From Pseudodesulfovibrio sp. 5S69 (GTDB lineage: Bacteria; Desulfobacterota; Desulfovibrionia; Desulfovibrionales; Desulfovibrionaceae): 64,000 nt of DNA. The notes below the pieces were generated by a model. The model saw only the letters and a program-made list of their open reading frames with translations, was not told the origin of the DNA and searched no databases. Positions 48,543-57,479 of this stretch are shown here, one piece after another. The DNA lies in contig NZ_CP146609.1 of NCBI RefSeq assembly GCF_037094465.1, forward strand, positions 3,715,501 to 3,779,500. The letters are read 5' to 3'. Within the stretch, counting starts at the first letter, position 1, and every line of letters begins with the position of its first letter. The position numbers and the translations under genes were made by a program.

Positions 48543-49370
48543 TTACTCCTTGCTGCCGGTCGCTTCCGGCTCGTTGAGGCTGCCCATGCGGTAGCCCGCC
48601 AGGTCCACGGACACGTAGCGGTAGCCCAGCGCCTTCAGGCGGTCGTCGATCCGCTTCCTGACGCCGCTCTCCAGGCAGGCCGCGATGTCTTCGGGCCGCA
48701 GTTCGATGCGGGCCACCTCGCCGTGGCTGCGCAGCCTGACCGCGGCAAAACCGAGGCCTCTCAAAAACGTCTCCCCTTGGTCGATGCGCTCGAATTCCGC
48801 CTCTTCCACGGCCACGCCATGGGGCAGACGCGTGAGCAGGCAGGCCCCGGCGGGCTTGTCCCAGGTGGGCAGGTCGTACTCCCTGGAGAGGTCGCGGATG
48901 TCCTGCTTGGTCAGTCCGGCGTTGAGCAGCGGGCTGCGCACGCCCAGCTCCCTGGCGGCCCGGATGCCGGGACGATGGTCGCCCAGGTCGTCGAGGTTGC
49001 CGCCGTCGAGTATGTGCCGGATGCCCTCCTCCGCGGCGATGCGGACGAGCTCGCCGAACAGGGTGCGCTTGCACAGGTAGCATCGCTCCGGCGGATTGCC
49101 GCGGATGTCGTCGGGGACGGGCAACTCGATCAGCTTGTGCCGGACGCCGAGGGCCTCGGCGAACTGTGCGGCGCAGGCCGTCTCCGCCTTGGGGGAATAA
49201 GGCATGACAAAGGTCACCGCAAGGACGGACTCGCCCACGGCGCGCTTGGCGGCATGCAGCAACAGGGTGCTGTCCACGCCGCCGGAAAAGGCCACCAGCA
49301 CGCGCTTCATGCCGTATATCTCGGCCAGCAGCACGGCATATTGTTTTTTCTGCCGTTGGGTGAGGGCCAT
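48543..49370 (-). CDS. larE: Pincer-cofactor sulfur transferase LarE, three-cysteine type
   Basis: A 275-aa PP-loop enzyme. SGGVDST (29-35) binds ATP. Cysteines 97, 100 (RCYLCK) and 177 (AGACLL) match the three-cysteine LarE form that can hold a [4Fe-4S] cluster, unlike the Lactobacillus enzyme that sacrifices one Cys. ATG 49370, 4 bp after larC, is preferred over an upstream start. It adds sulfur to the pyridinium ring. Confidence 0.92.
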   Translation of the reverse strand: MALTQRQKKQYAVLLAEIYGMKRVLVAFSGGVDSTLLLHAAKRAVGESVLAVTFVMPYSPKAETACAAQFAEALGVRHKLIELPVPDDIRGNPPERCYLCKRTLFGELVRIAAEEGIRHILDGGNLDDLGDHRPGIRAARELGVRSPLLNAGLTKQDIRDLSREYDLPTWDKPAGACLLTRLPHGVAVEEAEFERIDQGETFLRGLGFAAVRLRSHGEVARIELRPEDIAACLESGVRKRIDDRLKALGYRYVSVDLAGYRMGSLNEPEATGSKE

Positions 49371-49374
49371 GGCG

Positions 49375-50649
49375 CTACGCCTTTTCCAGCCCGGCAATGA
49401 GGGCGTAGACCTCGGCCAGGGGAATGTCGTTTCGCCGGGCCATCTCCCGGCATTCCTCGTATTCCGGCTTGGAACGCAGGACCTCGCCGTCGAGCAGCGC
49501 CCGCTTCATGGTCACCGGCCCGAGCGGGGTTTCGAGGGTGTCGAACCGCCGCTCCAGTTCCGTCTTTTCCAGCGGGAAGCTCTTCACCCCGAGGGTCGAG
49601 GTGTGCCGGAAGAGCAGGTCCTTGAAACGCGCTTCGTCCGCCTCGGCGCAAAGCAGGGAGAGCATGGTCGCCGGGCGGTTCTTCTTCATGATGATGGGCG
49701 TGAAGTGCACGTCCATGGCCCCCCGCTCCAGGAGCAGGTCCATGGCGTGGCCGAGCATCTCCCCGGTCATGTCGTCGATGTTGCATTGCAACAGCCGCGC
49801 CCGGCTGGTCCGGGAAAGGGAGGACCGGCCCACCTCGGCCAGGTGGACGCGCAGCAGGTTCGGCCGCTGCGACGACTCCCGGTGGCCCACGCCGTAGCCG
49901 GTTCTGGTCACGGTCATGGCCGGGGCCGGGGTGAATTCATCGGCCAGCTCGGCGACGATGGCCGCACCCGTGGGCGTGGTGGCCTCCATGTCCGTGCCGC
50001 CGCTGACGGTCGGGATGCCGTGGAGGATCTCCACCGTGGCCGGAGCGGGCACCGGGATGACGCCGTGGGCGCAACGGACGAAGCCGCTGCCCAGCTCCAC
50101 CGGCGAGACCCAAACCGCGTCCACGCCGAGCCGGTGATGGCAGATGGCCGCGCCGACGATGTCCACGATGGAGTCGGTGGCCCCGACCTCGTGGAAATGG
50201 ACCTCGTCCACGGGCTTGCCGTGCACCCTGGCCTCGGCCTCGGCCACCCGGCGAAAGATGCCCAGGCTGGTCTCCTTGACCTCGTCCGCCAGGGAGCTTC
50301 CCATGATGATCTCGCGGATGTCCGCGAAAGTGCGGTGCGGGCCGTGGGCATGCCCCGTACCGGCCGCATCCCCGTGCGCATGAGCATGGCCTTCATGCCC
50401 GTCATGAGGGTGCGCGTGGTCGTGGCCATGGTCGTGGTCATGGGCCTCGGCGTCCAGGCGGACGTCAACGCGCGTGCCGCGGATGCCGTTGCGGGCAGCC
50501 TCGGTGACGTCCAGCCGGAACTCGTCGCCCAGGCCGAGCTTGTCCAGCTCGGTGCGCAGGTACTCCGGATCCACGCCGAGGTCGATCAGGGCGGCCAGGT
50601 TCATGTCGCCGCTGATCCCGGCGAAGCAGTCGTAATAAATTATGTTCAT
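49375..50649 (-). CDS. larC: Nickel insertase LarC
   Basis: A 424-aa protein starting NIIYYDCFAGISGDMNLAAL. Near residues 65-100 is a histidine-rich run (HDHDHGHDHAHPHDGHEGH) that probably stores nickel. LarC uses CTP to insert nickel into the pincer cofactor. In several species larC is split and needs programmed frameshifting; here it is one continuous frame. ATG 50649 lies behind TGGAATAG. Confidence 0.93.
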   Translation of the reverse strand: MNIIYYDCFAGISGDMNLAALIDLGVDPEYLRTELDKLGLGDEFRLDVTEAARNGIRGTRVDVRLDAEAHDHDHGHDHAHPHDGHEGHAHAHGDAAGTGHAHGPHRTFADIREIIMGSSLADEVKETSLGIFRRVAEAEARVHGKPVDEVHFHEVGATDSIVDIVGAAICHHRLGVDAVWVSPVELGSGFVRCAHGVIPVPAPATVEILHGIPTVSGGTDMEATTPTGAAIVAELADEFTPAPAMTVTRTGYGVGHRESSQRPNLLRVHLAEVGRSSLSRTSRARLLQCNIDDMTGEMLGHAMDLLLERGAMDVHFTPIIMKKNRPATMLSLLCAEADEARFKDLLFRHTSTLGVKSFPLEKTELERRFDTLETPLGPVTMKRALLDGEVLRSKPEYEECREMARRNDIPLAEVYALIAGLEKA

Positions 50650-50748
50650 TGCTATTCCATATAATACGTCAGAAGGGAGAACAGGGCGGACGGCACCATT
50701 GCGCCGCCCGCCACCTTTCATTCGTACCCGCGGGCGGGAACTTCGGCC

Positions 50749-51897
50749 CTAACCTTCCAGTTCGGCCGCGACCCGCTTGAGCACCTCGGGAATTTCGATG
50801 GACTGGGGACACTTCTCCAGACACTCGCCGCACTCCACGCATTGGGAGGCGAAACCGGGCCGGCGTTGCAGGACCGTGCCTTCGGCAAAGGCGTTGTACA
50901 TGTGCTTGGCCTCGGCCAGGTTGCCGAACATGTGCAGCTTGTTGAACATGTCGAAGCAAGTCGGAATCTGGACACCCGTCGGGCACGGCATGCAATAGCC
51001 GCAGCCCGTGCAACCGACCTGCATGAGCTCGCGGTAGGTATCGGCCGCGCGCTTGACCAGGTCCAACTCGCCGCGGCTCAGGGAACCGGCCTCGGCCACT
51101 TCGGCCACGGCCAGATTCTGGCTGATGTGCTCCTCAACGTTCATGCCGGACAAGACCACCGTGACCTCCGGATGGTCCCAGACCCAACGCAGGGCCCACT
51201 CCGCCGGAGTCCGGCCGGTCTCGGCCAGGCCCCAGATGTCGGCGATGGCCGGAGGCGGCGTGGGCAACGCCAGGTTGCCGCCGCGCAGGGGTTCCATGAT
51301 GACCACCCCCAGGCCTTTGGAGGCCGCGTATTCGAGCCCCTTGGTACCGGCCTGGAAATCCGTGTCGAGGTAGTTGTACTGGATCTGGCAGAAGACCCAC
51401 GGGTAGGCGTCGACGATGGGCTGAAAGTCCTCGGACAGTCCGTGGAAGGAGAACCCCGGATTGACGATGCGCCCGTCCTTGACGGCCTTGTTCAGGAAAT
51501 CCTTGATCCCCAGGGACTCGATGGTCTCCCAGGACGGCCCGGACAGCGCGTGGATCAGGTAGTAGTCGATATGGTCGATGTCGAGCCTTTCCAACTGGGC
51601 GTTCAGGAAGGTGTCCATATCCTCGCGGTTCTTGATCAGCCAGGTCGGCAGCTTGGTGGCGACCTTGACCTTTTCGCGGTAGCCGTCCTTCAGGGCCTTT
51701 CCGAGCAGAGGCTCGCTTTTTCCGTCATGGTAGGGCCAGGCGGTGTCCACGTAATTGACCCCGTTGTCGATGGCCGCACGGATCTGGGCGATCGCCCGTT
51801 TCTCGTCGATTTCGCCGTCGAGCATCGGCAGCCGCATGCAGCCGAATCCGAGAGCCGAGAGCTTGTCGCCGTTCTTCGGCATGGTTCTGTAATGCAC
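50749..51897 (-). CDS. Aldo/keto reductase with C-terminal ferredoxin motifs
   Basis: A 382-aa enzyme. The N-terminal barrel has FGCMRLPML, DTAWPYHDGKSE (catalytic Asp/Tyr region) and IDYYLIHAL. The C-terminus has CTGCGYCMPCP and CVECGECLEKCP, two [4Fe-4S]-type motifs. Start GTG 51897 is preferred, because AAAGGAG sits 6 nt upstream; ATG 51915 has no such site. A copy of the AraC-type 20-bp motif lies 102 bp upstream (51999-52018). Substrate is unknown; aldehyde detoxification would fit a YqhC-type regulator. Confidence 0.88.
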   Translation of the reverse strand: MHYRTMPKNGDKLSALGFGCMRLPMLDGEIDEKRAIAQIRAAIDNGVNYVDTAWPYHDGKSEPLLGKALKDGYREKVKVATKLPTWLIKNREDMDTFLNAQLERLDIDHIDYYLIHALSGPSWETIESLGIKDFLNKAVKDGRIVNPGFSFHGLSEDFQPIVDAYPWVFCQIQYNYLDTDFQAGTKGLEYAASKGLGVVIMEPLRGGNLALPTPPPAIADIWGLAETGRTPAEWALRWVWDHPEVTVVLSGMNVEEHISQNLAVAEVAEAGSLSRGELDLVKRAADTYRELMQVGCTGCGYCMPCPTGVQIPTCFDMFNKLHMFGNLAEAKHMYNAFAEGTVLQRRPGFASQCVECGECLEKCPQSIEIPEVLKRVAAELEG

Positions 51898-51998
51898 TAT
51901 AGTCTCCTTTTGCAATCTGTTGGCTGCGTCGCAGACAGCCTGTCATCAAAACTATAGCCGTCCCTCCGGCAAGGCGCATACCCATTCATGGCACATTA

Positions 51999-52018
51999 TT
52001 GCCTGATCCTACAAAATA
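51999..52018 (+). promoter_or_regulatory. AraC-type operator, aldo/keto reductase copy
   Basis: TTGCCTGATCCTACAAAATA. It matches 57801-57820 at 18 of 20 bases. It lies 102 bp upstream of the reductase start, oriented opposite to the gene. Confidence 0.65.
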
Positions 52019-52278
52019 TTGAAATATCGGATAGCACGGACAGCGGGGAAGCGGCACACGGCCCCCTCCTCCGCGTCACAGCGAGGGCCGCCCCGGATCA
52101 ACCGGTCCGCTTCGATCCCCACCTGGCCGTATGCAGGAGGCCGATCCGAGCGCCTCGCCGTGTCCGGGGTCCGGGTGGCGAACTCTTCCATGCGATGCCC
52201 ACGCGGCGGCCCCGCCTTTCCGGGCGCCTCAGGCCTGCCATGCGGCCGCGCACCGGCTTGCCGCCGACACGGAGGCGT

Positions 52279-52362
52279 TCATTTTCCGTCCCTGGCCTTC
52301 CGAGCCTCGGCTTCCGCGTTGCCGACAGGCCGGAGAGTGCCGTTTATCACCAATTCTTTCAT
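52279..52362 (-). CDS. 27-aa ORF with strong ribosome-binding site
   Basis: ATG 52362 with AAGGAGAGGACAG just upstream encodes a 27-aa peptide starting MKELVINGTLRPVGNAEAEA and ending at TGA 52279. No homology is recognised. The tandem operator-like element at 52469-52509 sits about 110 bp upstream, the same geometry as at 51897 and 57698. It may be a true small protein or the surviving start of a decayed gene. Confidence 0.35.
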   Translation of the reverse strand: MKELVINGTLRPVGNAEAEARKARDGK

Positions 52363-52468
52363 CTGTCCTCTCCTTGGATGCCGCTTCCATCGCGCAATTC
52401 GTGCCGGGCCGGAGAACGGGGGGAACGGCTCGACGAGATACGAGTTATCGCCTCCTTTGAGGATCGGG

Positions 52469-52509
52469 TAGTATGATCCTCTCTCATTATTGCCTTTTTA
52501 TCGCGATTA
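52469..52509 (+). promoter_or_regulatory. Tandem AraC-type operator-like element
   Basis: TAGTATGATCCTCTCTCATT (52469-52488) followed 21 bp later by TTGCCTTTTTATCGCGATTA. The first half matches 55149-55168 at 17 of 20 bases. Confidence 0.5.
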
Positions 52510-52730
52510 TGGCGGAAGACGGTTGTGCGCCCCTTCCCGCTCCGGTGGTAGCCCAGGTCGAGCAAGGCCGGAAGCCCCATGTCGGCGGGATGACAACCCG
52601 CGGCGATCTCAACTCGCCGACAGGCCCGGCGATTTCTTCACGATTCGCCATGGAATACAGGCAGCTATTTGGCACACTGTCCTGCGAAGCAGCCAGGTTC
52701 TGCGTTTGCCGAAATGCCGTCCGCCGTCTG

Positions 52731-52782
52731 TTGACAGCGTCGGCCGTTCCAATTATTGACCTGTCAACAATTGACACATCAA
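52731..52782 (+). promoter_or_regulatory. marR promoter with two palindromes
   Basis: TTGACA (52731-52736), 17 bp, TATTGA (52754-52759). Downstream and overlapping are TTGACCTGTCAA (52756-52767) and TTGACACATCAA (52771-52782), two palindromes 15 bp apart. These are likely MarR autoregulatory sites. Confidence 0.6.
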
Positions 52783-52796
52783 CGAATTGAGGCGGC

Positions 52797-53273
52797 ATGC
52801 ATCCCGACACCATCACGGCGTTCGACCAGGACTCTCCGGGTCGACGGTTCTCCATTATCCAGCGGCTGAGCCTGATCTACCTGTCCGGGCCGATGTCCGA
52901 GACCGGCATCAGCAAGAGCAAGATTCCCTATTTGATGAAGATATTGAGCACTCCGGGGATTGTCCAGGAAGACCTGACAAACTACCTCTGCCTTGACCGG
53001 GCCGCGACGGCACGGGCCCTCCAGTCGTTGGAGAACAACGGCTTCGTCTACAGGGAGGAGGATCCGCAGGACCGCCGCCGGAAGAACGTATACCCGACCC
53101 CGAAGGCGGAAGGCCTGCAGGGGGAAATGGTCGACATCCTCAAGGCGCACAACGACGTCCTCCTTTCCGGCTTCACCGGGGAGGAGCAAGGCCTGCTCGT
53201 GTCGCTGCTCGACAGGGTGGCGGACAACCTGCGCCGCAACCTGGACAAGCCCGATCGCGACGCCGGCATGTAA
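52797..53273 (+). CDS. MarR-family transcriptional regulator
   Basis: A 158-aa regulator with the MarR winged helix: LTNYLCLDRAATARALQSLE (recognition helix) then GFVYREEDPQDRRRKNVYPT (wing). Flanking helices would form the dimer. It starts 15 bp after a palindrome pair in its own promoter. The next gene begins 47 bp downstream in the same direction, so it probably controls the membrane-kinase fusion. Ligand unknown. Confidence 0.88.
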   Translation: MHPDTITAFDQDSPGRRFSIIQRLSLIYLSGPMSETGISKSKIPYLMKILSTPGIVQEDLTNYLCLDRAATARALQSLENNGFVYREEDPQDRRRKNVYPTPKAEGLQGEMVDILKAHNDVLLSGFTGEEQGLLVSLLDRVADNLRRNLDKPDRDAGM

Positions 53274-53320
53274 CCCGGCCCAGGCACCTTTTTCCAAACG
53301 ATTTCAGCAAAGGCCGTATC

Positions 53321-54649
53321 TTGAAAAAAACATTCAAAAGAGTCCTTGTCGCCATTATCGGACTCGGCTTTATGGCATTCGGCGTGGCATTCTCCGTGAA
53401 AGCCAATCTGGGAGTCTCTCCCATTTCGTGCATCCCGTACATCTACAGTCTGAAGTACGATATGACCATCGGCGAACTGACCATCCTGATGAACACCCTG
53501 TTCGTCGTGGCCCAGTTCCTCATCCTGCGGAAGAAATACACCCTGCTCCACCTTTCGCAACTGGTCGCGGTGACCGTGTTCGGCTTCTGCATCGACCTGG
53601 CCCTGTACGTCATCGGCAACCTCAACGTCTCCGCCTACGTGTGGCAGGTGCTCCTGTGCCTGCTGAGCTGCCTGTTCATCGCTTTCGGCGTCTTCCTCCT
53701 GGTCAAGGCCAACCTCACCTACCTCCCCGGCGATGGTTTCGCCGTAGTCGTCTCCGATACCTTCAACAAGCCATTCGGCAAGCTGAAGGTCTCGCTGGAC
53801 AGCTCGATGGTCGTCATCGGCCTGGTCAGCTCCCTCCTGTTCTTCCACAGGCTGGACGGCATCCGCGAAGGGACCGTCATCGCGGCCCTGCTGGTCGGCT
53901 CCCTCGTCAGGTTCTACAACGGCAGGATCTCCTGGCTCGACGCCTGGCTGGGCTACGAAGCGGCCGGACAGGCGGATTCCGGCCTCCTGCCCGAAGGTCC
54001 CGGCAGGCATCTCGTGGTCACGATCTCCCGCGAATACGGCAGCGGCGGGCACGGCATCGGCCAGGCTATCGCCAGAAAACTGGGCATCGATTTCTACGAC
54101 AAGGAACTGATCAACATCACCGCCGAGAAGAGCGGCTTCACCGAGGACTATATCCGGGAGAACGAGCAGAAGCTGGCCGGCACGCTGCTCGACGAACTCT
54201 ACATGCAGAACTACGCCTACGTGAAAGACGAGCTGCCGCCGTCCGACGTGCTCTTCCTGGTGCAGAGCAAGATCATCCGCGACGTCAGCAGCAGGGGCCC
54301 CTGCGTCATCGTGGGACGTTGCGCCAACTTCATCCTCAAGCAGAATCCCCACTGCTTCAACGTCTTCGTCCACGCCAACGATGCGTACCGCCGGTCCAAG
54401 ATCATCCGCGAGTACGGCGTGGAGTCGCTGATCTCGGGCAAGGAACTCGACAAGCTGGACCGCGAACGGGCCAACTACTGCCTGGAATACACGGGCGAGG
54501 ACTGGCGGGATTCGGCCAACTACCACATCACCATAGACAGCTCGTTGTACGCCAGCGACGACGAGATCGCCGACAAGATCATCGAGATGATCCCGGAGGA
54601 CGTGCTGCACCCCCAGCCCGCCCCGGACGCACTCCCCACCGCCGCCTAG
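53321..54649 (+). CDS. YitT/YczE-like membrane domain fused to cytidylate-kinase-like domain
   Basis: A 442-aa fusion. The start is TTG 53321, with AAAGG 7 nt upstream. Residues about 1-210 form five or six membrane helices with YitT/YczE (DUF6198)-type loops (FSVKANLGVSPISCIPY; LPGDGFAVVVS). Residues about 228-430 are a cytidylate-kinase-like P-loop domain with ISREYGSGGHGIGQAIA, IDFYDKELI and VGRCANFIL. This kinase-like class lacks a proven substrate. It is directly downstream of marR, suggesting regulated membrane nucleotide or drug-related signalling. Confidence 0.82.
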   Translation: MKKTFKRVLVAIIGLGFMAFGVAFSVKANLGVSPISCIPYIYSLKYDMTIGELTILMNTLFVVAQFLILRKKYTLLHLSQLVAVTVFGFCIDLALYVIGNLNVSAYVWQVLLCLLSCLFIAFGVFLLVKANLTYLPGDGFAVVVSDTFNKPFGKLKVSLDSSMVVIGLVSSLLFFHRLDGIREGTVIAALLVGSLVRFYNGRISWLDAWLGYEAAGQADSGLLPEGPGRHLVVTISREYGSGGHGIGQAIARKLGIDFYDKELINITAEKSGFTEDYIRENEQKLAGTLLDELYMQNYAYVKDELPPSDVLFLVQSKIIRDVSSRGPCVIVGRCANFILKQNPHCFNVFVHANDAYRRSKIIREYGVESLISGKELDKLDRERANYCLEYTGEDWRDSANYHITIDSSLYASDDEIADKIIEMIPEDVLHPQPAPDALPTAA

Positions 54650-55253
54650 AAGCGCCCCGCTTCCGGGCGGCGAAGACGGGAAGTGGGCGGCGCGGACGCC
54701 CCTGCGCGGGGCGCAAGCCGTCGACGCCGAGCGTCATCGTGGCGACGAAGCCGTCCTGTTCGGCGGGCACACGCAGCAGCCTTCATGGCGCACGATATCG
54801 GCACTACGGCCCGACGGAATTTGCGGATTCGGCTTGACGCCGGTGCATTCGGCAAAATCGCCCCTTGCGGCCTTGTCGCTTTCGATTGCACGATCGGATG
54901 AGCCCCGCTGATCATCTCTACCGCCGCCTGTAACGATCGGGACCTTTATCCCAGACCCGGCGACCGGTTTGCCGGGCCGGGAGAGGGGCCGGCGCCGACA
55001 ACCGGACGGCTGGAGCAGCAGAAACAACATTCATGACTATTCCCTTCCCGGATGCATACGCCCCCCTTCACTCGGTCAGACCGCAGCAGGCACCCCAGGC
55101 GGTCAATCCCGACTCCCGCCACGGCATGGGACCGACACTCGGCCAGGATAGAACGATCCTCTTTCATTTTTGCACGATCTTCCAAAAAATGCGCACGACT
55201 TCTTGTCCCCATTGTTCATAAGCTGGTAAGGATTGCTCGAAAGGAGGCTTTCA
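54650..55253. other. Intergenic region before the AraC gene
   Basis: About 600 bp. 54650-55130 is GC-rich with no credible gene or hairpin terminator. 55140-55253 is AT-rich and holds the tandem operator at 55149-55189 and the AraC gene ribosome-binding site AAAGGAGG. Confidence 0.45.
55149..55189 (+). promoter_or_regulatory. Tandem AraC-type operator, autoregulatory copy
   Basis: TAGAACGATCCTCTTTCATT (55149-55168) and TTGCACGATCTTCCAAAAAA (55170-55189), 21 bp apart, 65 bp before the AraC start. Confidence 0.65.
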
Positions 55254-56192
55254 ATGAGCAAAAATGAGACGGCCGAAATCAGCGCGGCCCGTAGCGCCCT
55301 GGCCAAGCGGATTTACCGCTGGACGGAGGACAGCGACAATCTGGTACCAACGGTGCCCGGCCTGAGGCTGGTCCGGTACGAGGCCCCCACCGAGCCCATG
55401 AGCGCCATGTATGAACCGTGCATCTGCCTGGTCGCCCAAGGGGCCAAGCGCGTCCGGCTCGGCGACGAGGAGTACGTGTACGACGAGAACCACATGTTGA
55501 TCACCTCCGTCGGCCTGCCGGTGATGGCCAACATCGTCCGTGCGAGCAAGGAGACCCCGCTCCTCAGTCTGGTCCTGAAGATCGACCTGCGCATGGCCAC
55601 CCAGCTCATGGTCGACAGCAACCTGCCGTTGCCCCGCAACCGGCAGCCGGGCCGGGGCATGGCGGTATGCGAGGTCTCCGAGCAACTGATCGACAGTTTC
55701 CTGCGCCTGATCGACCTGATGGACACCCCGGAGGATATTCCCATTCTCTCGCCGTTGATCCTCAAGGAAATCCTCTATCGCCTGCTCATGAGCGACCTGG
55801 GCCCGCGCCTGCGCCAGATCGCCACGGCAGGCAGCCATGGACAACAGATCGCCCGGGCCGTGAACTGGCTGAAGGGGAACTACACCAAGCAGCTCAAGGT
55901 GGAGAGGTTGGCCAGGGAGACCGGGATGAGCATCTCCACCTTCCACCACCATTTCCGGGCCCTGACGGCCATGAGCCCCCTGCAATTCCAAAAGTGGCTC
56001 AGGCTGCACGAGGCCAGGCGCCTGATGCTGGTGGAAAGCCAGGACGCCACCACGGCCGCCCTCCAGGTCGGGTATGAGAGCCCGTCGCAATTCAGCCGCG
56101 AGTACAAACGCCAGTTCGGCGCCCCGCCGCTACGCGACATCAAGAACCTGCACCAGATGGGACAGACCGAGGTCGTTTCCGGGGTGGCGTAA
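55254..56192 (+). CDS. AraC-family regulator with AraC_N (YqhC-like) domain
   Basis: A 312-aa regulator. ATG 55254 has AAAGGAGG 6 nt upstream. The N-terminal cupin-like AraC_N domain (about 30-190) has PCICLVAQGAKRVRLGD, as in E. coli YqhC. The C-terminus has two helix-turn-helix units (KVERLARETGMSISTFHHHF; AALQVGYESPSQFSREYKRQ). YqhC controls aldehyde-reductase genes, and here an aldo/keto reductase lies nearby with a shared motif. It probably binds the TTGCxxGATC motifs in this region. Confidence 0.9.
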   Translation: MSKNETAEISAARSALAKRIYRWTEDSDNLVPTVPGLRLVRYEAPTEPMSAMYEPCICLVAQGAKRVRLGDEEYVYDENHMLITSVGLPVMANIVRASKETPLLSLVLKIDLRMATQLMVDSNLPLPRNRQPGRGMAVCEVSEQLIDSFLRLIDLMDTPEDIPILSPLILKEILYRLLMSDLGPRLRQIATAGSHGQQIARAVNWLKGNYTKQLKVERLARETGMSISTFHHHFRALTAMSPLQFQKWLRLHEARRLMLVESQDATTAALQVGYESPSQFSREYKRQFGAPPLRDIKNLHQMGQTEVVSGVA

Positions 56193-56325
56193 CATACGGC
56201 CGCCCCGCCGCGGGCCTTGCGCCGACAAGCGAAAGCGCGTCTGCTCGCGGTGCGCACGGCGTCGTGGGGAAAGCGGACATCGTGCGGACAAGAGAGGGCA
56301 AGAGCAAACAGCGCCCTGCCCAACC

Positions 56326-57444
56326 TCAACGGGCAGCGGACGGCTTCTTTTCCCCAAGCTCCCACCACGGGGAAAACTGCTGCGATTGATCGCCGAGATC
56401 GACCACTTCGCCGATCTTAGGGGTCACCAGCCGATACGATTTGCCGCTTCCCGCCGCAACGAAGCGCCTGAAAGGCTCGTCCCAGGAGTGGAAGGCGATA
56501 TTGAACCTCCCCGCATGGGAAGGCATCGCCGCCCGGGTCCGCAGGTCCTCGGCCGCTTGGGCCGCCTGTTCGGGCATCATGTGGACGTACGGCCATTGCG
56601 CGTCGTACTGACCGCTGTCGACCATGACGAAGTCGAACTCCCCGAATCGCTCCCCAATCTCCTTGAAGTGAGAACCGTACCCGCTGTCGCCGCTGTAGAA
56701 GACCCGGCGGTCCGGGGTCTCCAATGCGAACGAAGCCCACAGGGTGCGATTGCGATCGAAGAGCCGCCCGGAAAAATGGCGTGCCGTCAGGACATAAACG
56801 GTCAGGCCGTCTCCCGCCGGTACCGCCTCGCCCCAGTCCGCTTCCTGAACCATCTCGTCAGGGAACTCCCAGCGGGCGAAATGCGCGCCGACCCCAAGCC
56901 CTGTGACCACGTGACGTATCTTGGGCCTGAGGGCCGTGACCGTATCGTAATCAAGATGATCCCAGTGATCATGGGAGATGAGCAGGTAATCGATGACCGG
57001 CATATCCTCGGGAGTATAGATGGTGGTTCCATCGAATGCCCGGGTTGAAAAAGAGACAGGGGAGGCATGGTCACTGAGCACCGGGTCGATCAAGATTGCC
57101 TTGCCGCCCAAACGGATGAAATAGGAAGAGTGGCCGAGCCAGACGACGGCGTCGGCATTCGGATCCAATGTCTTGAGGTCGGTCTTGACCACCGGCAAAG
57201 CCTCCGGGGGCGTCAGGCCTTCCCCGTCGCGCAGGAGAAATTTCAGCCACAACCCGAACCCCCCGCCGCCCTCGACGATCTGCGGGATGGGCTCGCGATT
57301 ATGGAATATCCCGTCCCGGTAGTTGAGGGATTGGGAAATCCGGTCGAGCCGCTCCCCCTGGGGGAGTCTGCCGAACCTGGCCCGGCCCATGTAGAAACAG
57401 CCGGAGACGACGAGCAACGCGATAAGCACGCAAAACAGGATCAT
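56326..57444 (-). CDS. Membrane-anchored MBL-fold hydrolase (NAPE-PLD/UlaG-like)
   Basis: A 372-aa protein. ATG 57444 gives one N-terminal membrane helix (about 2-20); an alternative ATG overlaps the upstream stop. The metallo-beta-lactamase domain has WLGHSSYFIRLGGK, the metal motif LISHDHWDHLDYD, YSGDSGYG, and a late MPSHAGRFN. It resembles NAPE-PLD/UlaG-like hydrolases that cleave phosphodiester or lactone substrates. It follows a 72-aa membrane protein by 35 bp, and the pair lies downstream of tandem regulator motifs. Confidence 0.85.
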   Translation of the reverse strand: MILFCVLIALLVVSGCFYMGRARFGRLPQGERLDRISQSLNYRDGIFHNREPIPQIVEGGGGFGLWLKFLLRDGEGLTPPEALPVVKTDLKTLDPNADAVVWLGHSSYFIRLGGKAILIDPVLSDHASPVSFSTRAFDGTTIYTPEDMPVIDYLLISHDHWDHLDYDTVTALRPKIRHVVTGLGVGAHFARWEFPDEMVQEADWGEAVPAGDGLTVYVLTARHFSGRLFDRNRTLWASFALETPDRRVFYSGDSGYGSHFKEIGERFGEFDFVMVDSGQYDAQWPYVHMMPEQAAQAAEDLRTRAAMPSHAGRFNIAFHSWDEPFRRFVAAGSGKSYRLVTPKIGEVVDLGDQSQQFSPWWELGEKKPSAAR

Positions 57445-57479
57445 GGCCTTTTCAGTGTCCTCATGATTGGTTGTTCCCC

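Larger units (their letters stand above)
51898..52796. other. 900-bp regulatory/degenerate region
   Basis: No large gene is supported. It contains the regulator motif at 51999-52018, a tandem related element at 52469-52509, a small leftward ORF at 52279-52362, and the marR promoter at its right end. Frames through 52020-52280 look non-coding or badly decayed. Confidence 0.45.

Noticed and set aside
49375..50649. Programmed frameshift in larC
   Set aside because: Known in other species, but here LarC is one uninterrupted frame from start to end.
52473..52790. 105-codon rightward frame before marR
   Set aside because: It overlaps the operator element and the marR promoter, has no ribosome-binding site and no recognisable protein features.
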